This document shows positions 40,172-51,603 of a stretch of DNA of 64,000 bases, one piece after another. This DNA is from Ischnura elegans (taxonomy: Eukaryota > Arthropoda > Insecta > Odonata > Coenagrionidae). The translations under genes and the position numbers were made by a program. Within the stretch, counting starts at the first letter, position 1. Each line of letters begins with the position of its first letter. The stretch spans positions 95,187,073 to 95,251,072 of the forward strand of contig NC_060253.1 of assembly GCF_921293095.1 (NCBI RefSeq). The letters run 5' to 3'. Below the pieces are notes generated by a model, which ran no database searches, had not been told where the DNA came from, and saw only the letters and a program-made list of their open reading frames with translations.

Positions 40172-40525
40172 GGAAAAATGGGAGTAAGTCATCGCTGTCG
40201 GTAGAATCAATTGACAACACATCTGAGCATAGGCGTAAAAAATCCATTTTGAAAAAGTCAGACAGCACAGGGGGTAGTGGGAGTGGAGAATATGGAAATG
40301 GCAATGGAACAAAGGCACTAATTGGCTTTGGAGCAACAGGCATTGGAAACAGCAGAGATAAAATTGGTTGCGGGAGCACAGATGGTGGAACAACATCTGT
40401 AACACACAGACATTACCATCACCAGCGCTCATCTGTGATAGCAGATCCTGAAACAGAAAAACTAATACCGACCGACACCACAGCTGGCGGAAACACCTCT
40501 GATAATGGTGGAGCTACATCTGGTG
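40172..40525 (+). CDS. unidentified gene, exon ending just before a MITE
   Basis: The acceptor is TTTTGTTGCAG and the donor TCTGGTG/GTTAGT, phase 1 at both ends. The product includes SSLSVESIDNTSEHRRKKSI, a basic KKSILKKSD site resembling a kinase target, a Gly/Asn-rich linker and SVTHRHYHHQRSSVIADPE. A 244-bp MITE that itself contains a second element starts 18 bp past the donor, so the splice site has survived a very close insertion. Confidence 0.8.
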
Positions 40526-40543
40526 GTTAGTATCTGAGCATAT

Positions 40544-41241
40544 TGATGGCTAAGTTCTAACAACACGTATACAGGCATCCCCCGAGTTACGTAAGAGATG
40601 CGTTCCGGCAGACTATGCGTAAGTCGAAATTTACGTAAGTCGAACCTTTGCGTTGGCGCTTCAGAGATTGCTGTATAACAAGTTGTATCGTACAGGAATG
40701 AGCGCAACCACATACGCCACCACATCCATCGCTAGAACTGCAAATTTTCACGTTGATTATTGACTTGGGATTTATAAGCGATTTTTCTACAGAAATTAAT
40801 GAAATTTCCTTCGAGGAATGACAAAAATGGGTCACTTTGTTATTTTTAGCACGTTTTAAACTCTATAACTATTCGATATTTTTTCTACCATAGGTTGTAC
40901 AAGCGAATATATACTTCTTCGCGCTCGCATTCAAAAATTAACGTAATCATTTGAAATACGGTTATCGCTTACGTAAGTACGGATTTACGTAAGTCGAGAC
41001 ATACGTAACTCGGGGGATGCCTGTATCAAAAATAGCAACTATTCAGGAGAGCAAAAAGATTAATTTTCTAATTGTATATAATTTTAATTGAAATTAAAAA
41101 CCAAAATACTACATAAAACTGAAAAAGAAGCATACATTTGCAAACAAAGAGTTGTTTTTTGCTTGAATTTTATTTTTTATTAACAGTATTAACTCAGACC
41201 AGCCAAATTTTGGGGTATGTGCCATTAAAACTTAGCCATTG
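40544..41241 (+). mobile_element. MITE of the GATGGCTAAG family, copy 1, interrupted by a Tigger-like MITE
   Basis: The left end GATGGCTAAGTTCTAACAAC is mirrored at the right (TTTTAATGGCACATAC before CTTAGCCATTGACATG). A second copy without the inner insertion lies at 54428-54681. Removing the inner element gives about 244 bp, close to the 254 bp of that copy. There is no coding capacity, and I cannot read a target duplication with confidence. Confidence 0.7.
40572..41023 (+). mobile_element. Tigger/pogo-like MITE with TA target duplication
   Basis: The inverted ends begin CAGGCATCCCCCGAGTTACG on both strands, and the element is flanked by TA (40570-40571 and 41024-41025). This end sequence resembles Tigger/pogo elements (CAGGCATACCTCG...). 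The uninterrupted paralogous copy at 54428-54681 shows the empty site (CACGTATTTCAAAAATAG against CACGTA-TA-TCAAAAATAG here), which confirms the boundaries to the base. It is 452 bp and has no transposase frame. Confidence 0.85.
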
Positions 41242-42985
41242 ACATGTTAAACATGAAAAATTATTTACATGCATATGTGTATGAGTGCTGGGTCAAATAT
41301 GTTTTTCTTTGAGTACAAAAATTGACATTTTGATGCTATGCATTCATGTTTTCATAGTTTTAACTCTAATATTAGTATGAAGTGTATAATAAATAAAGAA
41401 TATATAAATATTGGTACACGGTCCTTAAGTCTAATGTTAGAAAATTTATGGTCCATGTCGTTTAATGATCCTCTTTTGAACTACCTGCATCAAAATTTTT
41501 GTGTCCAACATTTCATCTCTGCTACGGGCAGAGGTGGGCTTTACCAAAAAGTTATGTATTTGCATTTGAAAAACATATTATTGATAATTTTGTGACTTGT
41601 ATTGGAGACAATTTTTGAAACTATTTTGAAACTAAAATACATTTGAGAAGCGTTTTATAATTTCAAAATCTAATTCGGTCTCCCTGGACATTTGTTTGGC
41701 CTGCTACACACAGAATTTTCTGTTGACTTAAATTTATTGTTGTCAGCATTCCAATACTAATGAAGTAAGTTTGAGCTCACATTGTGGGGAAAAAAAATCA
41801 CTCAGTAAATTTTGACTACACTAGTTGTGCATTCATTGACAGCCACTTGTGCCAATGGTAATTTTTCAGTTGCTCTGTGGGCTGATATCAAGAAAAGGCT
41901 GGAAATTTCTAAAATTACTGTTTTCTTTCAAAAATGGTAGACAATCACTACAATGTCAGCTGCCAGGTTCACTAGCTGTCACCTAGATACAGGCACCCAA
42001 ATATTAACTTCTTGAAGAAACGCTATTTTCATTTTTCAAGGGATAACAACAGATAAAGTAGCTGCTTTGGTGTTTTTAAGTTTGAATGCATGCCCGGAGC
42101 TCTGCTACGAGCTGCTCAAGTGGCAAAGCTGATAAATCATATTTAGTTTCTTCAAATAATGAGGTTTTTTCCCTCAAATTTTTTATGCAGTTTTTTAAAT
42201 GGTCACTGATATTTACAGGCTGATATTGCAGTGCTGTAATATTCAGGGATTTTTACTGTATCAATGGAATATTGTACCCTTAACACTTAGTTTCCTTTCA
42301 CATTTCCCAGAAATTATTCACATATTCACCCTTTGATCTAACATTAGCTGCTTTATTTTCCCATTAATGTGTCATCTATATGAAATACAGCTCTATGGGA
42401 ATTATTTTAAATTTCATGCACTTTTGACCTCATTTTTCACGGCCTATGCAAGAGGGTCAAGCTACATTGGTCACTTTCAGCAATTGGAGACTTCATCATG
42501 GCCAATGGACTTCAAAAATTGTGATTCACGTAACTCAAAAGAGCATTGATGGACACTACTTGATCCATTGATGGATTCCCACCCTTAATTATTGATTTAA
42601 TTGCCATTAATGGTCCAAATGATCTCCTCCTCTACCAGTTTTCTACATCGTTAGCTTTCCTTTCTTCAGCGTGATGCCTAAACTTAAGGATACGTGTTCA
42701 CAGAGTTGCATCTTCCAGGGGTGCAAGAAGTGTTGCCGATAACCCAGGGTGTAAATTTTCAAGTACTCAACCTAGTTTGTCTGGCCCACTGTTTGCCATG
42801 ATTTATATTTTATAATAATCAGACCTATCACTGTTTATGGCATTTTCCATTTCTTTGAAGTGAGTAAAAATTAACAGCTAGGAATGTAAAGTAGTGGTCT
42901 GAATATTTGCTGCTATCTCCAGACACTAAGTTCTAACTCCAAATATTTTTAATATTTCAGACAATTTCCATTTGAAGTGACATTC

Positions 42986-43563
42986 TATTTGACCTCAATA
43001 AGGTATATGGATCATTGTGCACAACTTATCATTATGTCTTCTATTTGACAGGTTTTTTTCAATGAGAACACACCTTCTATAGGTTCATGCCATTAAGTGC
43101 TTAGGAATTAGCCAGCAATACTCACAGAAAAGAGATTTCATAAGATTTCAAATTTTAAAACTCTGCAAATTAGATAATCATATTTATTGAGCATTGAAAC
43201 TTCATTTTAATTCAACAATGAGATAAAATAATGGAAAATTTTTATTTAAGCTCTATTCATGCAGACTTTCTGGACTTTATTCTTATTTCCTTTTTTCCAA
43301 ATAAATAATTAGTCACAAACCTGTCAACTACATATTTAATTGCAGTAACACAATCTCTGTAACTTATTCCCTAATTTTAAAAATATTGCATAATTAGTTG
43401 GGCATGAAAATAAATTTGCTAAATATGATATTTTTCTCATGCTTCTTTCTTGAACTTGCAATAACATGCATCAAACAAAATTTTAGTTTGATGACTGGCA
43501 TTTTTTTTTATATTTGACCTCAATAAGATATAGGGATCAGTTGTGCACAACTTATCATTATGT
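42986..43563 (+). repeat. 53-bp direct repeat within the last intron
   Basis: The sequence beginning TATTTGACCTCAATAAG and ending GCACAACTTATCATTATGT occurs at 42986-43037 and again at 43511-43563 with a few mismatches. The second copy ends 30 bp before the acceptor of the terminal exon, in the region where the branch point should lie. Confidence 0.75.
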
Positions 43564-43593
43564 AAATCTTATAATTTATCTCTCTTCTTGTAG

Positions 43594-44390
43594 ATGCAAC
43601 AGGAGATGAGTACTCCCCTAAACTGAGAAAATCTACCACTTCAACTGTACCTACAAGGCAACACCAGTCACCATTGCTTTCCTCTCCTGACAAAATTCAG
43701 TCAGCTGCCGTGATTTCCCGGGGAACAGGTCCTAAGACCAGCCTTAAGCCTCCTGCCTTGCCAGTTAAATTTATCCTCAATTCTGAACAAAGTGGCCCCA
43801 AAAATTGTACACCAGGACCAGAAGAGGGAAGGAAGAAGTGGGGTGCAGAAAGAAATGTTAGCATTGCAAAAGGGGAAACATCAATAAATCCCATAGCCAG
43901 GCGTATCCCTTCATCCACTACTGCATCAAGCCATCCAACTACTGATCTCTTGCTGATAAACACAGTGACCCAGCCGGATTGGTTGCAGGGGCAGGCATGT
44001 ACCAGCTGTGGGAGGACTATAGATGCTGAGAACTGGTTACAAGTTGAAGGAATGCCGACAGCCAACAATGTAAAGCCTGTGAGCAAAAGCTCATGGGGTC
44101 ACACCCAAGTGATAGGGAAGCCTACTGGTGAGGAAAAGGACACAGAAAGAAAATGTCCTCACTGTGGAATGATTAATAAGCTGGACAAAGTGTACATTTG
44201 CCCACCAACAAAGACTGAAAAGAAAATGTTAGTTGATGATCTCCTTTTTGCTGACTGCTCACCCACGGAGGAAACAAGCTTACTTGAAAATGCAGCAAAT
44301 AATCAAGCCAAAACAACAGAAGATAATACAACATCATCTTCTGCTGTCCTGGGTACTTCTGGAGTCAGAAAAGTTCTACCCCCATCATAG
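43594..44390 (+). CDS. unidentified gene, terminal exon with CxxC/CxxC tail
   Basis: The acceptor TCTTCTTGTAG is preceded by a pyrimidine tract. The exon completes a split Asp codon (G from 40525 plus AT) and runs 264 codons to TAG at 44388-44390. It is Ser/Pro/Lys-rich at first. It then contains TVTQPDWLQGQACTSCGRTI and, 48 residues after the second cysteine, KCPHCGMINKLDKVYICPP; the spacing suits a zinc ribbon with an extended loop. The end is acidic and Thr/Ser-rich. A possible polyadenylation signal AATAAA lies at 46613-46618, which would give a 2.2-kb 3' UTR. Confidence 0.85.
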
Positions 44391-46949
44391 CATTTGCGGA
44401 TGGGCCATGCCAACTGCAAATACGTCTTCCTAGCTTCCTTTGGCATAAATGGCAAAGTCACTCTAAAACTGAACAAATGCTCATTGTGTGCATTCATTTG
44501 CCTTTCTACATTGGCTTCAGAGGCCAAAAACAATTATTTGCTCAAACACTGAGCAAGTTCTATAACAGCTATGAAGGAGTCATTCCAGAATTTGTCTTTG
44601 GTCCCATTCCTTCAATGAAATCATGAACATCTAAATTATATTTTTTTTACTAATCCCTACAAATACTTCAACCCGAATCTTAAGTATTAACGATATTTTC
44701 TTCCAATTTTTTAAAACCAGAAAATCATCTTTATTCAAAGTTTGTCATGACTTCCAGTGAAATAGGTAAGCAAAAACCAAGAAACGTAAATCTTGATGAT
44801 AAAACTGAGAATAATACTCCAGAAAACATTTTCTTCCATAATATTTTTAAGAACTCATTCTAAATAAACAATTTTATATACATAATCAAATCCATTCTCA
44901 TCAATTGAAATGAATATATACAAGTTGGTATGATCAACTTAAAAGGCTAGAAATTTTTTCAAGCATTCAGCATAATACAGTTAAGGAATAAGTTTCCCTA
45001 CTTTATCTATTTACCATGATTTAAGATACAATTTATTTAATGCCTCATTGGAATGTCTTCTTGTAGTTATATGCCTTAAATGTCCTCGGTAGGTGTAATA
45101 ATAGATGAAAATATAGTAGGTGGAAAAATGAGTGACATACATCTATTGCAAATGAGTGAGAATATTTTCAACATCGGGTCGAAGAAACTAAATGTCTTGG
45201 TGTGAAATGAATGACTGCATTTAATGCTGCTGTGAGCTACTTGATCCTAGAGGAAAATATGGCAACCAAAATAGTGAATCAAGACAGCTATATATGGTTG
45301 GCCATTAATAGTGAAAAATGTACTATGTGAAGCTTTTGAGCCTGTGATTATATTGTTTTCCTATGTGTTGTCTTTTTCAGACAGGAAAGCCGCAATATAT
45401 ATTAAGACATGATTAATTTTCAAAGAAAATACATTTGAGTAGAACTTTAAGAGATAAAATGAAAAATAAATATTTAACAGCCAATATGAAGAGGAGGTTT
45501 TTATCTAAATGAAGTGCATGTGTACATTTGTTTTTAAAAAGAAAAAGATGGTGCATATTTTAGAATGTGTGAATGTGAGTATACTACTTTGTATAAGGAT
45601 GCTTTTCAAGTGTAGAGTTTAGAACTATGTGTTGGCATAAATCACCAAATTGTTGTTGTTGCTCTCGTTATAAACATGAACAGATTAGAGAGAGACTATG
45701 AATTGTTGAAACTGGTTCTTCAAGGCTAACCACAAGGAAATACACTAACATGGTGTGTGCAAAGGTTTTCTTTCTTAGTTTGAATGGTTGGTTAAGAACA
45801 TTCACCAATACAAGATAGTCTGTAATTGCACAAAAATTTAGCACATGATTTGCCTGAATTCTGGTGTTATGTAGGTTTAGAAGCACCAATGCATTTTCCG
45901 GAGCAAAGGTCGAAGTTTTGTGGGAAGTGATTGTATTTGATAAGTATATTTGAGATACATTACTGAAATGCTCAGGCAATTCTCATGCTGAATTCATTGT
46001 TACTTTACCATTTGGTCAACTTGTTTTTACTCAGAGTATGACCTTTGTGTTATAGCCAATCATGAAATTTTTATAACTACTTTGTAGACTTGCACCATGC
46101 AAATTACATGTGATCGAAAAGTTTTGGTATCACTCCTCTAGAGGTTCAAAGTTTTTGTGTGATAGGGTGAAGAGTGGTGCGACTAGAGGGGTATGGTTGG
46201 AGCAAAATGCTATTCCTCCTTAAATATACAATAATAATAATAATAATTCCATGCTCAAATTAAAAAGCCCACTTTGAATGTTTGACAGAGTAAATGCTAA
46301 GGGTGAGTGAGGGCAAATACGCGATTCTCATTTGATTATTGGAAGAATTAGGGGGGAAGTCCATGAAGCTACATTCTAAGAGGCAAGCCTATGATTATAT
46401 TTGAGTGATATTTTTGTTTAAGGCCTAATATTCTATTATTTGATTGTTATGAATGGTAAACTAAGCATTAAGTGTGAATTCTAAATCCAAATTGAGTACC
46501 TAAAGTATTGTTTTATTTGCCTTTGTGGTAATTATTGTTCTTCATAGTTTGAACATCACAAAAAAAGTTAAAATGTTCACTTACTATAATAATGCATTGA
46601 TAAAAACAGCTAAATAAAGTTTGCCTCATAAAAAGAAAAATGTAATACATTAATTTCTGCAATTTTGATGTACCACATTTACAGTTCAACCAAGAAAATC
46701 AAGAACAAAAAATCTCACAGCCAAAAGATATCACTATTAACCTCCAAATTAATGCCAACTTATTCAAACACATTAAGCTCCAAAAGGTGTAAGTATTTCA
46801 AAATACATATTACTTGTCTTAGTGGGAGTTCCAGTACGATTACTACACAGCCAGAACATCATGTAGTATTAAACAACAACATCTTTGTATCATCCTAATG
46901 AAGTGAATAGCCACCTTTTCTTCATTGAAGCTCTCGAGGACCATTGTAG
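44391..46949 (+). other. probable 3' UTR and intergenic DNA
   Basis: No gene is visible. AATAAA at 46613-46618 is a reasonable polyadenylation signal for the gene ending at 44390; earlier AATAAA copies also exist (for example near 45465). An (AAT)n microsatellite lies at about 46229-46248. Confidence 0.4.
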
Positions 46950-46952
46950 CTG

Positions 46953-47387
46953 TTGGTGACATGTTGTGACATCTTTATGAATGTGCCCTGCATACTTAGA
47001 AATTGCCTGAGGAGTGTGAAGGACACAACACCATTCCAATTAGGAGGAGTGTATAAGATACCTAGCCAATATTGCTCAAAGAAATATATCGGCAAAACCA
47101 GAATGGAAGATAACAAGCATGTCATTTCACTGGGACAACCACTGAAGTCGGTGGTGGAGGAACATGGAGCCTCAGGACACGTGATTAACTTCCAAAATGC
47201 AAAAGTAATTTCCAAGGTGAAAAACTTAAAACCATGGTTAATCCATGAGGAAAGAAGGAAAATCGACCAGAACTTCAATTGGGACTGTGGTTTAAAAGTC
47301 AGTCGCACAAGAGATCCTGCTCCTAAGTTACGCAATAATAAAATAACTCCTTCACCCCCTCCACTTTCAATCTCCTTCCCTCCATGA
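46953..47387 (+). pseudogene. Penelope-like element remnant: GIY-YIG endonuclease module
   Basis: The frame contains the Penelope-type linker LRSVKDTTPFQLGGVYKIP, then the GIY-YIG core as GVYKIP...KKYIGKT, the EDNKHVISLGQ and VVEEHGASGHVIN blocks, a WLIHEERRKID helix that supplies the conserved glutamate, and the family's characteristic tail NFNWDCGLKVSRTRDP. In Penelope-like elements this domain follows a reverse transcriptase and nicks target DNA. No RT is visible upstream, so this is a 3' fragment. The usual zinc-coordinating cysteines are partly present (SQYC). The frame is intact for about 140 codons, suggesting moderate age. Confidence 0.8.
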
Positions 47388-47395
47388 ACCCTTAT

Positions 47396-49436
47396 AAATA
47401 CCCTCCACCAAAAATTATCCTTATATCCAGCAAACACCACGAAATATCGTTCAACAAGCCATATAAGTACACAGGGCACACACAAAAAAAATCTCAAACA
47501 GCTGTATAGCACCCTACTAAATTGGAGCCTATATTCCTAATATATCATTGTAGTTAAAGAATGAAAATTTGTCAAATAAACTTTCAGCTGAGTTATCAAG
47601 AATGGAACAACAACTTTCACGAATATATTAAGGAAATAAAAGTCAATCAACCATTCCAATTTCCTTTTTTTAATTACTGATTTACCAATTGCAACAAATG
47701 ATGTCCTTTTTCAAAAAGAATGGAAATGGAACAAGAGCAAGGGTGAATATTTAATCATTTAAAGATAATTAGACAATTGGCTAGCCAAATTCACTCTCCA
47801 AATCTTTTCCATTTGACCAAAGGTGCAAACATGCACCCTCTTTTAAGGTCCTGGCCGAATATTTTTCAATGTTTTTTTTGTTCCACTAAAACTCTCAAGA
47901 AATTGTATTATCAGTTTATGGAGCTTCATAAGAGATGTAAAGAAGCTCGGTACGGGCACCTTTTTGAAGCTGGCTTCATACAATCATCTTTCAAGTGATC
48001 AATTGTTTGAAGTCTCACCTGGCACCCCACCCCAAGAATACTTGTGTGGTACCACCAATGGCAATTTGCTAGCTGGTATAGAGCATTCAGAAGCTGCTTT
48101 ATCAAACACATTAAATATAAGAAGTCTGGAATATTGTATCTATTTTTTTAATTGGAAATATTATATTGGAAGGCACAATATTTAGGTACGATTAATGGTT
48201 AATGTTTCACTAGAAGTATATGCCTCCTCCTATAAGTCTGAGGGGTAAATCTAGTAGGATGAGTGTACCAAACTCAGTAGGCCGAAGTCATCCTCATCGG
48301 GCAATTTCCCAAACATTCTTGAACAAGGTGAGGGTGGACTGGGAACGCCAAAGAACCAAATAATAGGCCAATTTTTGGGAAGGGGCGGAAGTAGAGGAGA
48401 TGGGAAAATAAGAGGTGTTACTGGCTCCTCTTCTCATTCGCCAAGGAGGGGATCCCGTCCGCTGGATCTGGTTCAAAAGGGGGAACCATTGAGTTAGACG
48501 ATTGGTAGTCTTTAAAGAGAGGAAATAGGAGTATGAGTAAATAAAGGTAGAGGGGACTTTTGGGAAACAATTATCACCGCAACACCCAGAACGTAGGGCT
48601 GTAGGTACAGCCAATTTGCAGTCTCTGACAAATTTAGTAGAAGTCACATTTGCTGTCCTTTGCTCGAGTGTCCTCAGCCTAATTTATTTTTCTAAATACC
48701 TGAGGGTAATCAGTCTGCAGGGAAACTGTCCAAAGAGGATAAACATCAACGAGAAAAACGTGGGCTGGCGAAAAAGTTAATTTTGTTAAAAAATGACACA
48801 GGCTCAAAACTTCTGATACCCATCTTTGCCGGGGATGCCTTGTAACAAGCATAGAATACTGAGAGTCCTTCCCACCTCCATTTCGTATGGGTCTCCATCT
48901 ATAATCATTACAGACATCCAAAGGCCGAGCATGATCTATGCACAGTGAATTAAGAGTTTAAACATAAAAAACCTGGAACACACATGCAATGTAATTGTAT
49001 GAACTCTGCAGGGTTTCAAGCAATTTGTGACATGGAGAAGTGACACATAATAAAAAGTAAAAATCAAAAAATAAAGCAAAATTGAGCAAATATCGGAAAT
49101 TTAAAAGCATCTATAGAAGTGATTTCAACAAAAATCATGAGATGGATCCATAGGTGGATTAAAAGAGGGGTTGGGGAAGGTCCCTCCCTACTTTCAGGAG
49201 AAACTGAAAAGGTGGTAGTCTTTAAAAGTGGCTCTGCCTGTTTTTATTGTAAAATTTTAAATAATAAAAATAAAATAATTTTTAATTTAATTTTTTATTT
49301 GACAAGGTAAACAAACGATATTAAATAAATAATTGATGACTACCTAAAAGCCAATTCTCTACGCATACCAGACATCAAACGCATTTTACCGCCGAGATGT
49401 CATGCCTACCACCAAGGTGACGAGAAATTAATCACG
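47396..49436. other. no gene recognised
   Basis: AT-rich intergenic DNA. A short plus-strand frame near 47964-48150 (SPGTPPQEYLCGTTNGN...) has protein-like composition but no family or splice context. From 49146, GGATCCATAGGTGGATTAAA resembles the end of the MITE at 8136-8389, so a degraded relative may be present, but the other end is not found. Confidence 0.4.
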
Positions 49437-49444
49437 GTAATCAC

Positions 49445-50013
49445 CAGGGGCGCAGACTTATAAAAAATATTGGGGGGGCCCATATCGGAGGTCTTGCCCT
49501 GGGAAGAGGTTAAATTCAAAGTGCGTCGCAGCACCGAAACACTATCATGATTCACACCACTTGATTCAGTCTCAGAGTAAGGATGGGGGAGAGTGCGCTT
49601 TGGCTACTGCGCATGTAGTCAAGATCCCGCACTTACACCCCACACTTCCCGCACTTCTTCCCACAAGAAGAGTAAGGATTCCCGCACTTCTTCCCACGAT
49701 CACGTGGTAACCATGTTGACCACAGAATCTGCTACTGCACAGCCTGAAAGCGCCCTCTACCCCAATCCTTACTCTGAGGATTCAGTTAACCTGCTTAACC
49801 TTATAATTATTTGTTTTAATACATTGTTGAATTGTTTTTAAAAGGTAACTATCGTCAAACATGGGAAATAAAAATTACCAATATATTTTTGTGATTTCAC
49901 AAAGCATTATATAACTTAATTATTTTCTTGAATTATTGAGGGGGCTCAGCCCCCCCAAACGAATCTTTGAGGGGGCTCGGGCACCCTCAGGCCCCATGGA
50001 GTCGGCGCCACTG
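49445..50013 (+). mobile_element. hAT-type MITE carrying a nested MITE
   Basis: The left end CAGGGGCGCAGACT and the reverse complement of the right end CAGTGGCGCCGACT form inverted repeats. The 8-bp flanks are GTAATCAC (49437-49444) and GTAACCAC (50014-50021), one mismatch apart. The G-rich left and C-rich right subterminal regions and the end motif match the element at 9489-9777. A second element at 49571-49778 is nested inside; without it and one copy of its duplication the host element is about 353 bp. Confidence 0.8.
49571..49778 (+). mobile_element. nested 208-bp MITE with perfect 8-bp duplication
   Basis: The perfect direct repeat GATTCAGT flanks it (49563-49570 and 49779-49786). The inverted ends of about 31 bp begin CTCAGAGTAAGGAT and reach GCGCTTT with a few mismatches. 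The interior repeats CCCGCACTTCTTCCCAC twice and is C-rich. Eight-bp duplication fits hAT or P-type transposases; the ends do not match the host element, so it is a separate family. Confidence 0.82.
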
Positions 50014-50021
50014 GTAACCAC

Positions 50022-51345
50022 CATCCTCCCCCGAAAAAACGATCTTAACCTGTTCGTCTTCAAGCACACAACCCCTTCAACTGTTAATTATTTCTCTGCT
50101 CAAGTTAATGCCCAAATTACCATCGTTTACTTAAATTGAAACATCAGGCAAACATCAACAGTGATCAAATCCATGGGAAATATCTAGAAATATGCACTTT
50201 CTCTCGAGAAGAAATAATATGAGGAAAATTATAAATCCCAAACATGGGCGCGGAAACAATATCTTACGCGTTCACATGTGAACACGCCCGGCGCGTCGTA
50301 TATGGCACCCATCTAATGGGGCCCATTGCCTACCTACTTTACTCATTACTAGGATTCATACTAAATCTATTATTATTGCTTTAATCTATAAGACCGTCGG
50401 ATCTTAATGGTCAGTCAGTAGGGGTCAATTCGCACCGTAGAGCAGAGCGGACGCCGCATAGGCCATTCGAACGCTACAAAAATATACGACGGGACGTCGC
50501 CTTTAAACCTTCCATCGAAGCTAAATAACAGGCCCGATACCCAGTAAATGAGGGAAAACGACACGTGATGCCGAAAATGCAATGCGCCTTGTTATAAAGT
50601 TCCGGCTTCGATGTATTTACGTCCTTAAATCTCAGCAACGGTAAATCAATGAACAGTTATCGAGAAACTTACCTCTATTAGACATTTATTTTAGCCTAGG
50701 CAGTATATTTAAACAATAGAACACACGTATTTTTGGCCGAGAAGCGGTAATTTTAACAATTCCTGACTTTTACTAGATATTCATAATTTTTTTCAAATTC
50801 ATTCGGCTATGAAAATCGCGATTACAAACCGAAGACTCCTTTCTTTAAATGGTCCGCGGATACCCTGAATTATGACTATTTGTAGCACTCTAATTTCACC
50901 CACTTTCTACCTTCGAAAATCATTAGGGCTATAGGTACTCTCAACCATCTATACACGCATTGACGTGTAGGGAAAAATAAAATTTCTCTGCATATACCCA
51001 CAAGCGACGTCGCGATGTTACGATCGGTTGAAAGGTAGCGAGACTTGTTTATTTTTTCTATTATAGTTTGGCTACTACAGTACTACACTCATGCCTAGAG
51101 TAACTCTGAGGTACTACACCGCTTCAAATAGCGAAGTGCGCACATGAGCAGGTAATACCATCAATGAGCGTTGCTATGACATCCAGCTGGAACTCAACTA
51201 ATTAATCCAAATGAAAATAAAAGAGGCGTATACAAAATTTAAAAAAACGAAGAACATAAATTTAAATTAATGAATCTTGACTAACCAATAAATTCGCGAT
51301 CTCAGACTCGTTGATGTATGTGAAAAGAAAAATTCTTCCCTACAG
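50022..51345 (+). promoter_or_regulatory. candidate promoter / 5' region of the AANAT-like gene
   Basis: CpG sites are enriched from about 50220 to 51060 relative to the surrounding DNA (for example CGCCCGGCGCGTCGTA near 50286, and GACGTCGC near 50493 and 51006). It lies directly upstream of the first recognised exon of the AANAT-like gene. That exon has a clear acceptor, so at least one untranslated or short coding exon should lie here; I cannot define it. Confidence 0.35.
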
Positions 51346-51486
51346 GAAAAAGTCATGTTGAGCACAGAGGAAAAGCGAGAAATTCAGAATAACGTTTTGA
51401 AAGGCCTACAAAAACCACATGTTTGGGGAATAACGCCTGTCATGAAGGATGAAATGCCATATAACGTGCGAGTTCAAGATCTAAAG
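51346..51486 (+). CDS. AANAT-like gene, first recognised coding exon
   Basis: The acceptor is TTCCCTACAG and the donor AAG/GTAATT. The likely start is the ATG at 51355, giving MLSTEEKREIQNNVLKGL and, at the end, the first core strand PYNVRVQDLK. The frame is also open for the three codons before the ATG, so an upstream coding exon cannot be excluded. Confidence 0.72.
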
Positions 51487-51603
51487 GTAATTTCTATGCA
51501 GACACGAAAATCTTAAGTAATCAGGAGTGACCACATTTTATGCTTAGCTGTCATTTTGATGTAGTACGAAGAAATCCCCTCTTCTCTGAAACTGCAGTGT
51601 GCA

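Larger units (their letters stand above)
24280..44390 (+). other. gene model: C-terminal six exons of a large, mostly disordered protein
   Basis: Six exons join in one frame: 24280-24812, 28606-28686, 37504-38184, 39349-39616, 40172-40525 and 43594-44390. Each boundary is AG/GT and every phase agrees (2 bases enter the first exon; then phase 0, 0, 0, 1, 1 to the stop). The visible product is about 903 residues: Ala/Gly/Thr-rich then acidic and Gln-rich (1-177), a short Cys cluster (178-204), a long Ser/Pro-rich part (205-638), and a tail with two CxxC pairs (774/777 and 826/829) that could form a zinc ribbon. I see no transmembrane segment or catalytic domain. The amino-terminal part lies upstream or outside the window. 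I do not recognise the gene; a scaffold, a regulatory protein or the cytoplasmic tail of a larger protein are all possible. Confidence 0.8.

Noticed and set aside
46922-47512. 196-codon minus-strand ORF
   Set aside because: It is the shadow of the Penelope-like GIY-YIG frame on the plus strand, which has clear family blocks; the minus frame has none.
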